DNA of 52,315 bases from Pseudomonadota bacterium (GTDB lineage Bacteria; Pseudomonadota; Gammaproteobacteria; Burkholderiales; Burkholderiaceae_C), in contig JAKOZT010000040.1 in the NCBI GenBank assembly GCA_029779845.1, positions 1 through 52,315 of the forward strand. The letters are read 5' to 3'. Under the pieces are notes generated by a model, which worked only from the letters and a program-made list of their open reading frames with translations, did no database searches and was not told the DNA's origin. The translations under genes were made by a program, and so were the position numbers. Shown in pieces: positions 6,189 to 15,325 of the stretch (its first letter is position 1; each line of letters starts with the position of its first letter).

Positions 6189-7802
6189 TCAGAAGCTCGC
6201 CTTGGTCTTCAGGTTGAGCTGCACCTTCCGGATGTTCGAGGCCGCGCCGATCGGCACCGCCAGGTCGATGTGCAGCACGTTGCTGAAGGCCGAGCGCACG
6301 CTGACGATGCGCAGGCCCGCGCCGGCGTCGCGCAGCCAGCCGGGGTCGGCCGCGTTGAGGCCGTTCGCGCCGCCCCAGGCGCGGCCGGCGTCGAAGAACA
6401 GCGCGCCGCCGACGCGGAACAGCTGCCACACGTACAGGTCGGTGTAGAAGCGCTGCTCGACGCTGAAGAGCGCGCGCCGCGCGCCGCCCTGGTAGCGCAG
6501 CGGGTAGCCGCGCAGGCCCTCGTCGGCGCCGAGCACCAGCGTGTCGGGCAGCTCGGGGCGCGTCAGCCGGTCGAACGCCAGCGCGGCGTAGAAGAGGCGC
6601 CGGCGGTCCTGCGGCAGGTAGTACTGCGCCTTGACGCCGGCGCGCTGGCGCTGCACGCGGCCGCCGTCGAGTTCGCCGGCCAGCTGCGCCTGCACCATCA
6701 GGCGCTGGGCCGGCCCGGGCTCGAAGCCGCGCGCGACGCCGGCGTCGTAGAGCCAGGGCCGGCGCGTCGAGCCCAGCCCCGGCAGGGCCTTGCCGATCTG
6801 CACCTTGGCCGCCAGCCCGAGCGCGAAGAACTCGGGCCGGCCGACGAGGTTGCGGTTCACCTCGCGCTCGAAGCGGTCTTCCACCAGCTCGAAGCGCACG
6901 AAGGGCGTGCGCAGCCGCCGGTCTTCCGGCAGCGGCGCGGCCGGCGCCTGCAGTGCCGGATCGAGCGCGTAGGCGTCGTCGCGCAGGCTCAGCCCGAGCG
7001 CCCAGCGCTGCACCCAGCCGTCGCGCAGGCCCGGCGAGAGCGCGCCGAACAGCTCGGCGCGGCGCTCGCCGCGGCGGTAGCGCGCCACCGCCTCGCCGGC
7101 TTCGTAGACGCTGTCGACGCGCGTCTCGTCGAGCGCCGAGGCGCCGGCCGACCAGCGCGCATCCAGCGCGTAGAACGGCCGCACCAGCGAGATCGCGTCG
7201 CGCCGCCCGTCGCTGCTGGTGGCGTGCTGCAGGTCGAAGGCGGCGCGCGTGCCGAAGGCGCGCTCGTTGGAGAACTCGAACGCCGTGCTGGTGCGGTCGA
7301 CGTCCTTCGCGCGGCCGAGCGAGATCATCGTGCCGGTGCCGAACACGTTGTAGTCGCGCACGTCGAAGCCGCCGGTCGTGCGGCCGCCGCTGTGCCCGAC
7401 GCTCAGGCCGGGGTCGAACGACCAGGTGTCGCGCGTCGCCACCTCGATGTCGACCACGCCGTCGTCGTGCAGCGCCACCGGCCGGATGGCCACGTCGTAG
7501 AACTGGCGGTCGGCGCGCAGCAGCCGCTCGCTCTCCTCGATCAGCCGCGCCGACACCGGCTCGCCGCTGCGGAACAGCAGCGCGCGCGTCACCACGCTCG
7601 GCCGCGTCGTCACGTGCAGCCGGTTGGCGAGGCGGAACAGGGCGTTGTCCTCGTCGGGGTCGGCCGCATCGAAGATCGGCCCGGCGCGCACCGTGATCGT
7701 GCCGATGCGCGCGCCGCGCGCCCCCAGCTCGGCGAAGCCGGGCAGCGCCTCGGCGCGGGCCGCGCCGGCGCCGAGCAGCAGGACGAGGGCGAACCACCGC
7801 AT
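6189..7802 (-). CDS. BamA/TamA-family outer-membrane protein (Omp85)
   Basis: A 537-residue protein with a Sec signal peptide (MRWFALVLLLGAGAARA), one POTRA-like domain around residues 65-130 (VVTRALLFRSGEPVSARLIE ... ATRDTWSF) and a C-terminal beta barrel. The barrel holds the conserved LRGYP of the Omp85 lid-lock loop around residue 420 and ends in an aromatic residue (KTKASF), as barrel-assembly signals require. It has fewer POTRA domains than BamA or TamA, so it is a minor Omp85 paralogue with unknown client. The ATG has no Shine-Dalgarno; CACACT lies six bases upstream. It is downstream of, and parallel with, the TetR regulator gene. Confidence 0.82.
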   Translation of the reverse strand: MRWFALVLLLGAGAARAEALPGFAELGARGARIGTITVRAGPIFDAADPDEDNALFRLANRLHVTTRPSVVTRALLFRSGEPVSARLIEESERLLRADRQFYDVAIRPVALHDDGVVDIEVATRDTWSFDPGLSVGHSGGRTTGGFDVRDYNVFGTGTMISLGRAKDVDRTSTAFEFSNERAFGTRAAFDLQHATSSDGRRDAISLVRPFYALDARWSAGASALDETRVDSVYEAGEAVARYRRGERRAELFGALSPGLRDGWVQRWALGLSLRDDAYALDPALQAPAAPLPEDRRLRTPFVRFELVEDRFEREVNRNLVGRPEFFALGLAAKVQIGKALPGLGSTRRPWLYDAGVARGFEPGPAQRLMVQAQLAGELDGGRVQRQRAGVKAQYYLPQDRRRLFYAALAFDRLTRPELPDTLVLGADEGLRGYPLRYQGGARRALFSVEQRFYTDLYVWQLFRVGGALFFDAGRAWGGANGLNAADPGWLRDAGAGLRIVSVRSAFSNVLHIDLAVPIGAASNIRKVQLNLKTKASF

Positions 7803-7841
7803 GCGCGCAGTGTGCCGCGCCGCGCCGCGCGGTGCAGCGGG

Positions 7842-8471
7842 TCAGGCGCCGGCCGGCGCCTGCAAGCCGCGCAGGTAGGCGTCGATCGCCTGCGCGCCGA
7901 CGCGCACCAGGTCGAAGGCGCCGGGGTCCGTCATCCAGTTCGTGAACAGGCCCTCGACCAGCGACACCAGGCCGAGCGCTGCGACGCGCGGCGGCAGCGC
8001 CGAGCGCCACAGGCCCCGGCGCGCGGCGCGGCGCAAGCCGCGCTCGATGCTGGCCACGCGCTCGCGCTGGCCCTCCAGCCGCCGCTGGTGCACGTCGCGC
8101 AGGGCCGGGTCGCCGTGCTCGACCTTGAACAAGGCGATCTCGAAGACGCGCCGCATGCGCGGCTCGGCCACCGTGGCGCGCAGCGCGGCGAGATAGCTGT
8201 CGCGGATTTGCGCGATCGGGTCATCCGTCTCGGGTTCGCCGATGCGCAGCATCTCGCAGTCCAGCGGCAAGGTGACGCGGTTCATCATCGCGTTGAACAG
8301 GTCCGCCTTGCCGCGGAAGTGCCAGTACACCGCGCCGCGCGTCACGCCGGCCGCGCGCGCCACCTGCTCCAAGGAGGTGCGCGACACCCCGCGGCGGTGG
8401 AACTCGCGTTCCGCCATGTCGAGGATGCGCTCGCGGGTGCGCTCGGCGTCTTCCTTGGTGCGGCGGGCCAC
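7842..8471 (-). CDS. acrR: TetR-family repressor of the RND pump (AcrR-like)
   Basis: About 209 residues from a GTG at 8471, preceded by GAGG; the product begins VARRTKEDAERTRERILDMA, the usual N-terminus of AcrR/TtgR/MexZ-type repressors, followed by the helix-turn-helix SLEQVARAAGVTRGAVYWHF. An in-frame ATG at 8501 would add ten residues but lies inside the operator, so it is less likely. These repressors lose DNA binding when the C-terminal pocket takes up hydrophobic drugs. The gene is divergent from the efflux operon and a strongly AcrR-like operator lies between them. Auto-repression and repression of the pump are expected. Confidence 0.9.
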   Translation of the reverse strand: MARRTKEDAERTRERILDMAEREFHRRGVSRTSLEQVARAAGVTRGAVYWHFRGKADLFNAMMNRVTLPLDCEMLRIGEPETDDPIAQIRDSYLAALRATVAEPRMRRVFEIALFKVEHGDPALRDVHQRRLEGQRERVASIERGLRRAARRGLWRSALPPRVAALGLVSLVEGLFTNWMTDPGAFDLVRVGAQAIDAYLRGLQAPAGA

Positions 8472-8493
8472 GGCCGGATTTACCTCGCGGACA

Positions 8494-8515
8494 ACATACA
8501 TTCAGACATGTATGT
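8494..8515 (+). promoter_or_regulatory. AcrR-type operator
   Basis: A perfect inverted repeat: ACATACAT (8494-8501) and ATGTATGT (8508-8515) with a six-base centre TCAGAC. The arms are the same as those of the Escherichia coli acrAB operator as I recall it. A -10-like TATAGT at 8515-8520 abuts the site, so bound repressor would block RNA polymerase at the pump promoter. The site also covers the upstream alternative start of the regulator gene. Confidence 0.85.
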
Positions 8516-8571
8516 ATAGTAGCGTCTTTCGCTGGAGCGCCGGGAGGTGCCTGGCGCCACAAGGGAAGTTC

Positions 8572-9777
8572 ATGATCGCCGTGATTAGCCAGCGGATCCG
8601 CCGTCGTCTCCAGCTCCTGTCCGTCGCGCTCGCGCTGCCGCTGGCCGCCTGCGGCCCCAAGCCGGACGCTGCCGCCGGCGCGGCGCCGCCGCCGCCCGAA
8701 GTGGGCGTGGTCACCGCGACGCCGGCCAAGGTCGGTGTGGTCAGCGAGCTGCCGGGGCGCACCGAGGCCTCGCGCGTCGCGCAGGTGCGCGCGCGCGCCG
8801 CCGGCATCGTGCAGAAGCGCCTGTTCGCCGAGGGCAGCGAGGTCAAGGCCGGCCAGCCGCTGTTCCGCATCGACGACGCGCCCTACCGCGCCGCGCTCGC
8901 CTCCGCGCAGGCCGCGCTGGCGCGCGCCGAGGCCAACGTGCTGCAGACGCGCGCGCAGGCCGAGCGCTACAAGCCGCTGGCCGAGGCGAACGCGGTGAGC
9001 CAGCAGGAATACATCGCCGCGCAGGCCGCCTGGAAGCAGGCCGAGGCCGACGTCGCTTCGGCCAAGGCTGCCGTGCAGACCGCGCAGATCAACCTCGGCT
9101 ACACCAGCGTCACCTCGCCGATCGCCGGGCGCATCGGCCGCGCGCTGGTCACCGAAGGCGCGCTGGTCGGGCAGGGCGAGGCGACGCAGCTCGCGCTGGT
9201 GCAGCAGATCGACCCGCTGTACGTGAACTTCACGCAAAGCGCCGACGAGGTGCTGCGCCTGCGCGCCGACATCGCCAGCGGCCGCTACCAGAGCGCCGGC
9301 GCGAGCGGCTCGGTGGCGGTGAGCCTGGTGCTCGACGACGGCAGCGTGCATCCGCAGCGCGGCCGGCTGCTGTTCTCCGACCTCTCGGTCGACCCGGCCA
9401 CCGGCCAGATCTCGCTGCGTGCCGAGGTGCCCAACTCCAAGGGCACGCTGCTGCCCGGGCTGTACGTGCGCGTGCGGCTCGCGCAGGCGGAGCTGCCGGC
9501 CGGCATCGCGCTGCCGCAGCAGGCGGTGCAGCGCGGCAGCGCCGGCGACACCGTGACGGTGGTCGATGCCGAGGGCAAGGCGGCGGCGCGCCCGGTCAAG
9601 GTCAGCCAGGGTCCGAACCGCCAGTGGGTGGTGCTCGACGGCCTGAAGGGCGGCGAGCAGGTGGTGGTCGACGGCTTCCAGAAGATCCGCCCGAACGCGC
9701 CGGTCAAGGCGGTGCCGTGGGCGCCGGCGGCGGCCTCCGCACCCGCAGCCGCGCCCGCCTCGGCGGCTTCGCGCTGA
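8572..9777 (+). CDS. acrA: RND efflux membrane-fusion (periplasmic adaptor) lipoprotein
   Basis: A 401-residue AcrA/MexA-type adaptor. Lipobox LAAC gives Cys27 as the lipidation site. Domains follow the usual order: beta-barrel/lipoyl strand (VRARAAGIVQKRLFAEGSEV), an alpha-helical hairpin about residues 100-165, second lipoyl half (LGYTSVTSPIAGRIGRALVT), beta barrel and membrane-proximal domain, then an Ala/Pro-rich tail. It bridges the inner-membrane pump and the outer-membrane channel. GGGA precedes the ATG. It is first of a three-gene operon, 13 bases from the pump gene, under the adjoining AcrR operator. Confidence 0.93.
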   Translation: MIAVISQRIRRRLQLLSVALALPLAACGPKPDAAAGAAPPPPEVGVVTATPAKVGVVSELPGRTEASRVAQVRARAAGIVQKRLFAEGSEVKAGQPLFRIDDAPYRAALASAQAALARAEANVLQTRAQAERYKPLAEANAVSQQEYIAAQAAWKQAEADVASAKAAVQTAQINLGYTSVTSPIAGRIGRALVTEGALVGQGEATQLALVQQIDPLYVNFTQSADEVLRLRADIASGRYQSAGASGSVAVSLVLDDGSVHPQRGRLLFSDLSVDPATGQISLRAEVPNSKGTLLPGLYVRVRLAQAELPAGIALPQQAVQRGSAGDTVTVVDAEGKAAARPVKVSQGPNRQWVVLDGLKGGEQVVVDGFQKIRPNAPVKAVPWAPAAASAPAAAPASAASR

Positions 9778-9790
9778 GAGGGGCGCACCC

Positions 9791-12700
9791 ATGGCCCAGT
9801 TCTTCATCGACCGACCCATCTTCGCGTGGGTCATCGCGCTGTTCATCCTCGTCATCGGCGCCGTCTCGATCACGCAGCTGCCGGTGGCGCAGTACCCGCC
9901 GGTGGCGCCGCCGTCGATCGTCGTCAACGTCGCCTACCCGGGCGCCTCGGCCAAGACGCTGGAGGACAGCGTCGTCTCGGTGATCGAGCGCGAGATGAAC
10001 GGCTCGCCCGGCCTGGCCTACTTCGAATCGGTGTCGCAGGCCGACGGCACCGGCTCGATCACGCTGAGCTTCGAGCCCGGCACCAACCCCGACCTCGCGC
10101 AGGTCGACGTGCAGAACCGCCTGTCCCGCGCCACGCCGCGGCTGCCGCAGGCCGTCACGCAGCAGGGCGTGCGCGTCGACAAGGCGAACCCGAACTTCCT
10201 GCTGTTCATCATCCTGTCCAGCGAGAAGGGCACGCTCGATCCGGTGGCGCTGGGCGACTACGCCGCGCGCAACGTGCTGCCCGAGATGCAGCGCGTGCCC
10301 GGCGTCGGCCAGGCGCAGCTGTTCGGCACCGAGCGCGCGATGCGCATCTGGATCGACCCGGCCAAGCTGGTGGGCTACAAGCTCTCGACGGCCGACGTCA
10401 ACGCGGCGATCGCGGCGCAGAACGTGCAGGTTTCTTCCGGCACCATCGGCGACCTGCCCAACACGCCCGACCAGGGCATCTTCGCGACGGTGGTGGTCAA
10501 AGGGCAGCGCGAGACGGTCGAGGAGTTCGGCAACATCGTGCTGCGCGCCAACGCCGACGGCTCGACGGTGCGGCTGCGCGACGTGGCGCGCGTCGAGCTG
10601 GGCGGGCAGAGCTACGCGGTGCAGGCGCGCCTGAACGGCCAGCCCTCCACCGGCATCGGCATCCAGCTCTCGCCCACCGCCAACGCGCTGCAGACCGCCA
10701 AGGCCGTCAAGCAGCGCCTGGCCGAGCTGCAGCCCTTCTTCCCGGCCGGCGTGAAGGCGACGATTCCCTACGACAGCTCGACCTTCATCGACATCTCGAT
10801 CCGCCAGGTGGTGGAGACGCTGGTCGAGGCGGTGGCGCTGGTGTTCCTGGTGATGTTCCTGTTCCTGCAGAACATCCGCTACACCATCATCCCGACGCTG
10901 GTGGTGCCGATCGCGCTGCTGGGCAGCTTCGCCGCGCTGCTGGCGATGGGCTTCTCGATCAACGTGCTGACGATGTTCGGCATGGTTCTCGTGATCGGCA
11001 TCGTGGTGGACGACGCGATCGTGGTGGTCGAGAACGTCGAGCGCATCATGAGCACCGAGGGCCTGCCGCCGCTGCAGGCCACGCGCAAGGCGATGGGGCA
11101 GATCTCCGGCGCCATCATCGGCGTGACGGTGGTGCTGATCTCGGTGTTCGTGCCGCTGGCGTTCTTCAGCGGCGCGGTCGGCAACATCTACCGCCAGTTC
11201 GCCGCGGTGATGGTGACCTCGGTGGCGTTCTCGGCCTTCCTCGCGCTGTCGTTCACGCCCGCGCTGTGCGCCACGCTGCTCAAGCCGGTGGAGGCCGGCC
11301 ACCACCACGCCAAGGGCGGCTTCTTCGGCTGGTTCAACCGCGGCTTCAGCCGCACCGCCAAGGGCTACGAGGGGCTGGTGGCGCGCATCCTGCGCCGCGC
11401 CTGGCGCTTCATGATCATCTATGCGGCGATCATCGCCGCGGTGGTGCTGCTGTTCGGCCGCCTGCCGACTTCCTTCGTGCCCAACGAAGACCAGGGCAAC
11501 ATCATCGTCAACGTGCAATTGCCGCCGGGCGCGGCGCTGAACCGCACGCTCGGCGTGATGCAGCGCGTGGAGCAGTACATGCTGCAGCAGAGCGAGGTGC
11601 AGGACATGGTCTCGGTGCTGGGCTTCAGCTTCTCGGGCAGCGGGCAGAACGCCGGCCTCGCCTTCGTGACGCTGAAGGACTGGAAGGAGCGCAGCGGCGT
11701 CGAACATTCCGCGCAGGGTCTGGTGGGGCGCGCCTACGGCGCGCTCAGCCAGGTGCGCGACGCGATCATCTTCCCGATCAGCCCGCCGGCGATCCGCGAC
11801 CTCGGCCGCGCCAACGGCTTCGCGATGCGATTGCAGGACCGCGGCAGCAACGGCCACGAGGCGCTGCTGGCGGCGCGCAACCAGCTGCTCGGCATGGCGG
11901 CGCAAAGCCCGCTGCTCACGCTGGTGCGTCCCGACGGCCTGGAAGACGCGGCGCAACTGCAGCTCGACATCGACCGCGACAAGGCGCAGGCGCTGGGCGT
12001 GGGCTTCTCGGCGATCGGCACGGCGCTGTCCACCGCGCTGGGCTCGAGCTACGTCAACGACTTCACCAACGCCGGCCGGCTGCAGCGCGTGGTGGTGCAG
12101 GCCGACGCGCCGGCGCGCATGCAGCCCGACGACCTGCTGCGCATCAACGCGATCAACGGCGCCGGCAACCCGGTGCCCTTCTCGGCCTTCGCGAGCACGC
12201 GCTGGATCACCGGCCCGGTGCAGACGGTGCGCTACAACGGCTACCCGACGATGCGCATCGCCGGCAAGCCGGCGCCGGGCGTCAGCAGCGGCGCGGCGAT
12301 CGCCGAGATGGAGCGCCTGGCGGCGCAATTGCCGGCCGGCTTCGCCTACGAGTGGACCGGCCTGTCGCGCGAGGAGAAGCTGTCGGGCTCGACCGCGCTG
12401 ATCCTGTTCGCGTTCTCGCTGCTGTCGGTGTTCCTGTGCCTGGCGGCGCTGTACGAGAGCTGGTCGATCCCGCTGTCGGTGATCCTCGTCGTGCCGCTCG
12501 GCGTGCTGGGCGTGATCCTGGGCGCCAATGTGCGCGGGCTGGAGAACGACGTGTTCTTCAAGGTCGGCCTGATCACCATCATCGGCCTGTCGGCCAAGAA
12601 CGCGGTGCTGATCATCGAGTTCGCGAAAGACCTCGCAGCGCAGGGCCGCAGCCTGGTCGACGCGGTGCTGGAGGCGGCGCACCTGCGCTTCCGCCCGATC

Positions 12701-12964
12701 GTGATGACCTCGATGGCTTTCATGCTGGGCGTGCTGCCGCTGGTGCTGGCCAGCGGCGCCGGCTCGGCCAGCCAGCACAGCATCGGCACCGGCGTGCTCG
12801 GCGGCATGATCAGCGCCACCTCGCTGGCAGTGTTCTTCGTGCCGGTGTTCTTCGTCGTGGTGCGCGGCATCTTCAAGGGCAGCGAGCGGCAGCGGCAGTT
12901 CGACCGCGCGCACGGGCATGCGATCGGCGCGGAGCCGGCGGCCGACCACAAGGAGGGTGCATGA
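9791..12964 (+). CDS. acrB: RND multidrug efflux pump (HAE1 family)
   Basis: A 1057-residue AcrB/MexB-type transporter, full length. It starts with the conserved MAQFFIDRPIFAWVIALFI and has the duplicated architecture of 12 membrane helices with two large periplasmic loops. Transmembrane helix 4 carries the proton-relay aspartates in GIVVDDAIVVVENVER, and helix 10 carries the relay lysine in GLSAKNAVLIIEFAKD. It exports hydrophobic drugs, detergents and solvents in exchange for protons. The stop overlaps the start of the channel gene (ATGA), so pump and channel are translationally coupled. Specific substrates cannot be inferred. Confidence 0.96.
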   Translation: MAQFFIDRPIFAWVIALFILVIGAVSITQLPVAQYPPVAPPSIVVNVAYPGASAKTLEDSVVSVIEREMNGSPGLAYFESVSQADGTGSITLSFEPGTNPDLAQVDVQNRLSRATPRLPQAVTQQGVRVDKANPNFLLFIILSSEKGTLDPVALGDYAARNVLPEMQRVPGVGQAQLFGTERAMRIWIDPAKLVGYKLSTADVNAAIAAQNVQVSSGTIGDLPNTPDQGIFATVVVKGQRETVEEFGNIVLRANADGSTVRLRDVARVELGGQSYAVQARLNGQPSTGIGIQLSPTANALQTAKAVKQRLAELQPFFPAGVKATIPYDSSTFIDISIRQVVETLVEAVALVFLVMFLFLQNIRYTIIPTLVVPIALLGSFAALLAMGFSINVLTMFGMVLVIGIVVDDAIVVVENVERIMSTEGLPPLQATRKAMGQISGAIIGVTVVLISVFVPLAFFSGAVGNIYRQFAAVMVTSVAFSAFLALSFTPALCATLLKPVEAGHHHAKGGFFGWFNRGFSRTAKGYEGLVARILRRAWRFMIIYAAIIAAVVLLFGRLPTSFVPNEDQGNIIVNVQLPPGAALNRTLGVMQRVEQYMLQQSEVQDMVSVLGFSFSGSGQNAGLAFVTLKDWKERSGVEHSAQGLVGRAYGALSQVRDAIIFPISPPAIRDLGRANGFAMRLQDRGSNGHEALLAARNQLLGMAAQSPLLTLVRPDGLEDAAQLQLDIDRDKAQALGVGFSAIGTALSTALGSSYVNDFTNAGRLQRVVVQADAPARMQPDDLLRINAINGAGNPVPFSAFASTRWITGPVQTVRYNGYPTMRIAGKPAPGVSSGAAIAEMERLAAQLPAGFAYEWTGLSREEKLSGSTALILFAFSLLSVFLCLAALYESWSIPLSVILVVPLGVLGVILGANVRGLENDVFFKVGLITIIGLSAKNAVLIIEFAKDLAAQGRSLVDAVLEAAHLRFRPIVMTSMAFMLGVLPLVLASGAGSASQHSIGTGVLGGMISATSLAVFFVPVFFVVVRGIFKGSERQRQFDRAHGHAIGAEPAADHKEGA

Positions 12965-14340
12965 ACGCGCCGCGTCTGACCACCCTCGCCGCGGCCGCGC
13001 TGCTGGCCGGCTGCATGAACCTCGCGCCGCGCTACGAGCGCCCGGCCGCGCCGGTGGCCGAGCGCTTTCCGCTCGCGCCCGAGAGCGCCGCCAGCGCGCC
13101 GGCCGCCGCCGATCTCGACTGGCAGGCCTTCTTCGGCGACGAGCGCCTGAAGCGCCTGATCGCCATCGCGCTGGCGAACAACCGCGACCTGCGCATCGCC
13201 GCGCTGAACATCGAGGCCACGCGCGCGCAGGCCGCGGTGCGCGACGCCGACCGCTGGCCGACGCTGAACGCCGGGCTGACCGGCTCGCGCACGCCCACCG
13301 CGGCCGGCGGCATCAATTCGATCTACACCGCCGGGCTGCAGGTGACGGCCTACGAGCTGGACCTGTTCGGCCGCCTGCGCAACCTCAGCGACGCCGCGGC
13401 CGCGCAGGTGCTCGCCAGCGAAGAAGCGCGCAAGGCGGTGCAGATCAGCCTGGTGGCGGCGCTGGCGAACGCGCACATCGCGCTGGCCGCCGACGACGCG
13501 CTGCTGGAGGTGACGCGCCAGACGCTGGCCACGCGCGAGGAATCGGCGCGCCTGGTCAAGCTGCGCTTCGACAACGGCGCGAGTTCCGAGCTGGACTGGC
13601 GCCAGGCCGAATCGCTGCTCGAAGCGGCGCGCGCCAGCCTCGCGCTCGCGACGCGCCAGCGCGCGCTCGACGAGAACGCGCTGGTGCTGCTGCTCGGCCA
13701 GCCGCTGCCGGCCGACCTGCCGGCGGCGCTGCCGGTGGAAACCTCGGCGGGCCTGGCCGAACTGCCGGTGGGCCTGCCCTCGGAGGTGCTGCTGCGCCGC
13801 CCCGACGTGCGCCAGGCCGAGCAGCAGCTGATCGCGGCCAACGCCAGCATCGGCGCGGCGCGCGCGGCCTTCTTCCCGCGCATCTCGCTGACCGGCAGCG
13901 CCGGCGTGGCCAGCGGCCACCTCAGCGACCTGTTCAAGTCGGGCCACTCGGCGTGGAGCTTCGCGCCGGCGCTGATCCAGCCCCTCTTCGACGCCGGCCG
14001 CAACCAGGGCAACCTCGATCTCGCCAAGGCCAACCGCGACATCGCGGTGGCGCAGTACGAGCGCGCGATCCAGGCCTCGTTCCGCGAGGTGGCCGACGCG
14101 CTCGCCGGCCGCGCGACGCTGGGCGAACAATTGAGCGCGCAGCGCAGGCAGCTGGAGGCGGAGCAGGCGCGCAGCCGCCTCGTCGAGCTGCGCTGGCGCA
14201 ACGGCGCGGCCAGTTCGCTGGAGCTGCTCGACGCGCAGCGCTCGCTGTTCACCGCGCAGCAGTCGCTGCTGCAGCTGCAGGCGCAGTCGGCGCAGAACCT
14301 CGCGACGCTCTACAAGGTGCTGGGCGGCGGCTGGCGCTGA
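12961..14340 (+). CDS. oprM: Outer-membrane efflux channel lipoprotein (NodT/OprM family)
   Basis: A 459-residue outer-membrane factor with lipobox LAGC (Cys18). The family's N-terminal CMNLAPRYERP, the first coiled-coil/barrel repeat near residues 55-250, and the second repeat starting at PDVRQAEQQLIAANASIGAA are all present, with the barrel segment AAFFPRISLTGSAG. It forms the trimeric tunnel of the tripartite pump. The gene ends directly against the convergent TerC gene without a spacer. No rho-independent terminator is visible between them. Confidence 0.93.
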   Translation: MNAPRLTTLAAAALLAGCMNLAPRYERPAAPVAERFPLAPESAASAPAAADLDWQAFFGDERLKRLIAIALANNRDLRIAALNIEATRAQAAVRDADRWPTLNAGLTGSRTPTAAGGINSIYTAGLQVTAYELDLFGRLRNLSDAAAAQVLASEEARKAVQISLVAALANAHIALAADDALLEVTRQTLATREESARLVKLRFDNGASSELDWRQAESLLEAARASLALATRQRALDENALVLLLGQPLPADLPAALPVETSAGLAELPVGLPSEVLLRRPDVRQAEQQLIAANASIGAARAAFFPRISLTGSAGVASGHLSDLFKSGHSAWSFAPALIQPLFDAGRNQGNLDLAKANRDIAVAQYERAIQASFREVADALAGRATLGEQLSAQRRQLEAEQARSRLVELRWRNGAASSLELLDAQRSLFTAQQSLLQLQAQSAQNLATLYKVLGGGWR

Positions 14341-15102
14341 TCAGTCGCGCGCCGTCGTCTCGGCGCGGTACGGGCTGTGCAGCGCCACCGGCTTGGCGCG
14401 GCGCTTGCGCGCGTGGATGTTGAGCATCTCCACCGCCACCGAGAAGGCCATCGCGAAGTAGACGTAGCCCTTGGGCACGTGGTGGTCGAAGCCCTCGGCG
14501 ATCAGCACCACGCCGACGACGACGAGGAAGGACAGCGCCAGCATCTTGATGCTCGGGTGGTCGGAGACGAACACGCCGATCGGCCGCGCGAACAGCATCA
14601 TCAGCGCCACCGAGAGCACCACCGCGGCGATCATGATGCGCACGTCGTCGACCATGCCGACGGCGGTGATGATCGAGTCGAGCGAGAAGACGATGTCGAT
14701 CAGCATGATCTGCACGATCACCGCCATGAAGCTGCCCTTCACCGCGGCGCTCGCCTCGCCTTCCTCGCCCTCGAGCGAGCCGTGGATCTCGTGCGTCGCC
14801 TTCCAGACCAGGAACAGCCCGCCGGCGATCAGGATCAGGTCGCGCCCGGAGATCTCCTGCGCGAACACGGTGAACAGGGGCGCCACCAGCCCGACGATCC
14901 AGGCCAGCACCAGCAGCAGCCCGATGCGCATGAACATCGCCATGAACAGGCCGATGCGCCGCGCGCGTTCGCGCTGCACGGCCGGCAGTTTGTCGACCAG
15001 GATCGAGATGAAGATGATGTTGTCGATGCCCAGCACCAGCTCGAGCGCGGTGAGCGTGGCCAGCGCGATCCAGGCCTCGGGCGAGGCGAGCAGTTCCAGC
15101 AT
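14341..15102 (-). CDS. TerC-family integral membrane protein
   Basis: A 253-residue protein with seven or eight membrane segments. The TerC signatures are visible: ELVLGIDNIIFISIL near the N-terminus, with the conserved Asp in an intramembrane position, and LIDIVFSLDSIITAVGM in the middle, which mirrors it. The family includes manganese and metal exporters and tellurite-resistance proteins; no yybP-ykoY-type riboswitch is recognisable upstream. GGGAGG precedes the ATG at a good distance. It is convergent with the efflux operon and divergent from the alkaline phosphatase operon. Confidence 0.9.
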   Translation of the reverse strand: MLELLASPEAWIALATLTALELVLGIDNIIFISILVDKLPAVQRERARRIGLFMAMFMRIGLLLVLAWIVGLVAPLFTVFAQEISGRDLILIAGGLFLVWKATHEIHGSLEGEEGEASAAVKGSFMAVIVQIMLIDIVFSLDSIITAVGMVDDVRIMIAAVVLSVALMMLFARPIGVFVSDHPSIKMLALSFLVVVGVVLIAEGFDHHVPKGYVYFAMAFSVAVEMLNIHARKRRAKPVALHSPYRAETTARD

Positions 15103-15250
15103 GGCGGTCCTCCCTGGCGGCGGCGATGCTCCGGCATGCTAGCGCGCATCAGGCCGGTTTCGTTTTCCCATCGACCGATGGCACGACCTCGCCGGCGCCG
15201 TGGTGGCTGATGGACCTCCGTTCGCCCTGAGCGAGTCTCGGTTCCAGGTC

Positions 15251-15284
15251 GCGTCACAGCGGTGTCACGGTCTTTTTCTATGGT
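15251..15284 (+). promoter_or_regulatory. Pho box and -10 of the alkaline phosphatase operon
   Basis: Two direct heptamers, GCGTCAC (15251-15257) and GTGTCAC (15262-15268), are separated by four bases, giving the 11-base period expected for PhoB binding (consensus CTGTCAT N4 CTGTCAT). A -10-like TATGGT lies at 15279-15284, ten bases after the second heptamer, where a PhoB-dependent promoter should have it. The downstream genes are alkaline phosphatases, so phosphate-starvation control is a strong inference. Confidence 0.82.
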
Positions 15285-15325
15285 TCCCCTCCGACCGATT
15301 CGGCGAATCATTCGAGGGAAATCCA

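Noticed and set aside
9826..14340. A 1504-codon plus-strand open frame across the efflux genes
   Set aside because: It is a +1-type shadow of the RND pump gene that happens to run into the channel frame; the true genes have conserved motifs and a separate ATGA junction at 12961.
14341..15325. A yybP-ykoY manganese riboswitch before the TerC gene
   Set aside because: I looked for the conserved paired loops upstream of 15102 on the minus strand and did not find them.
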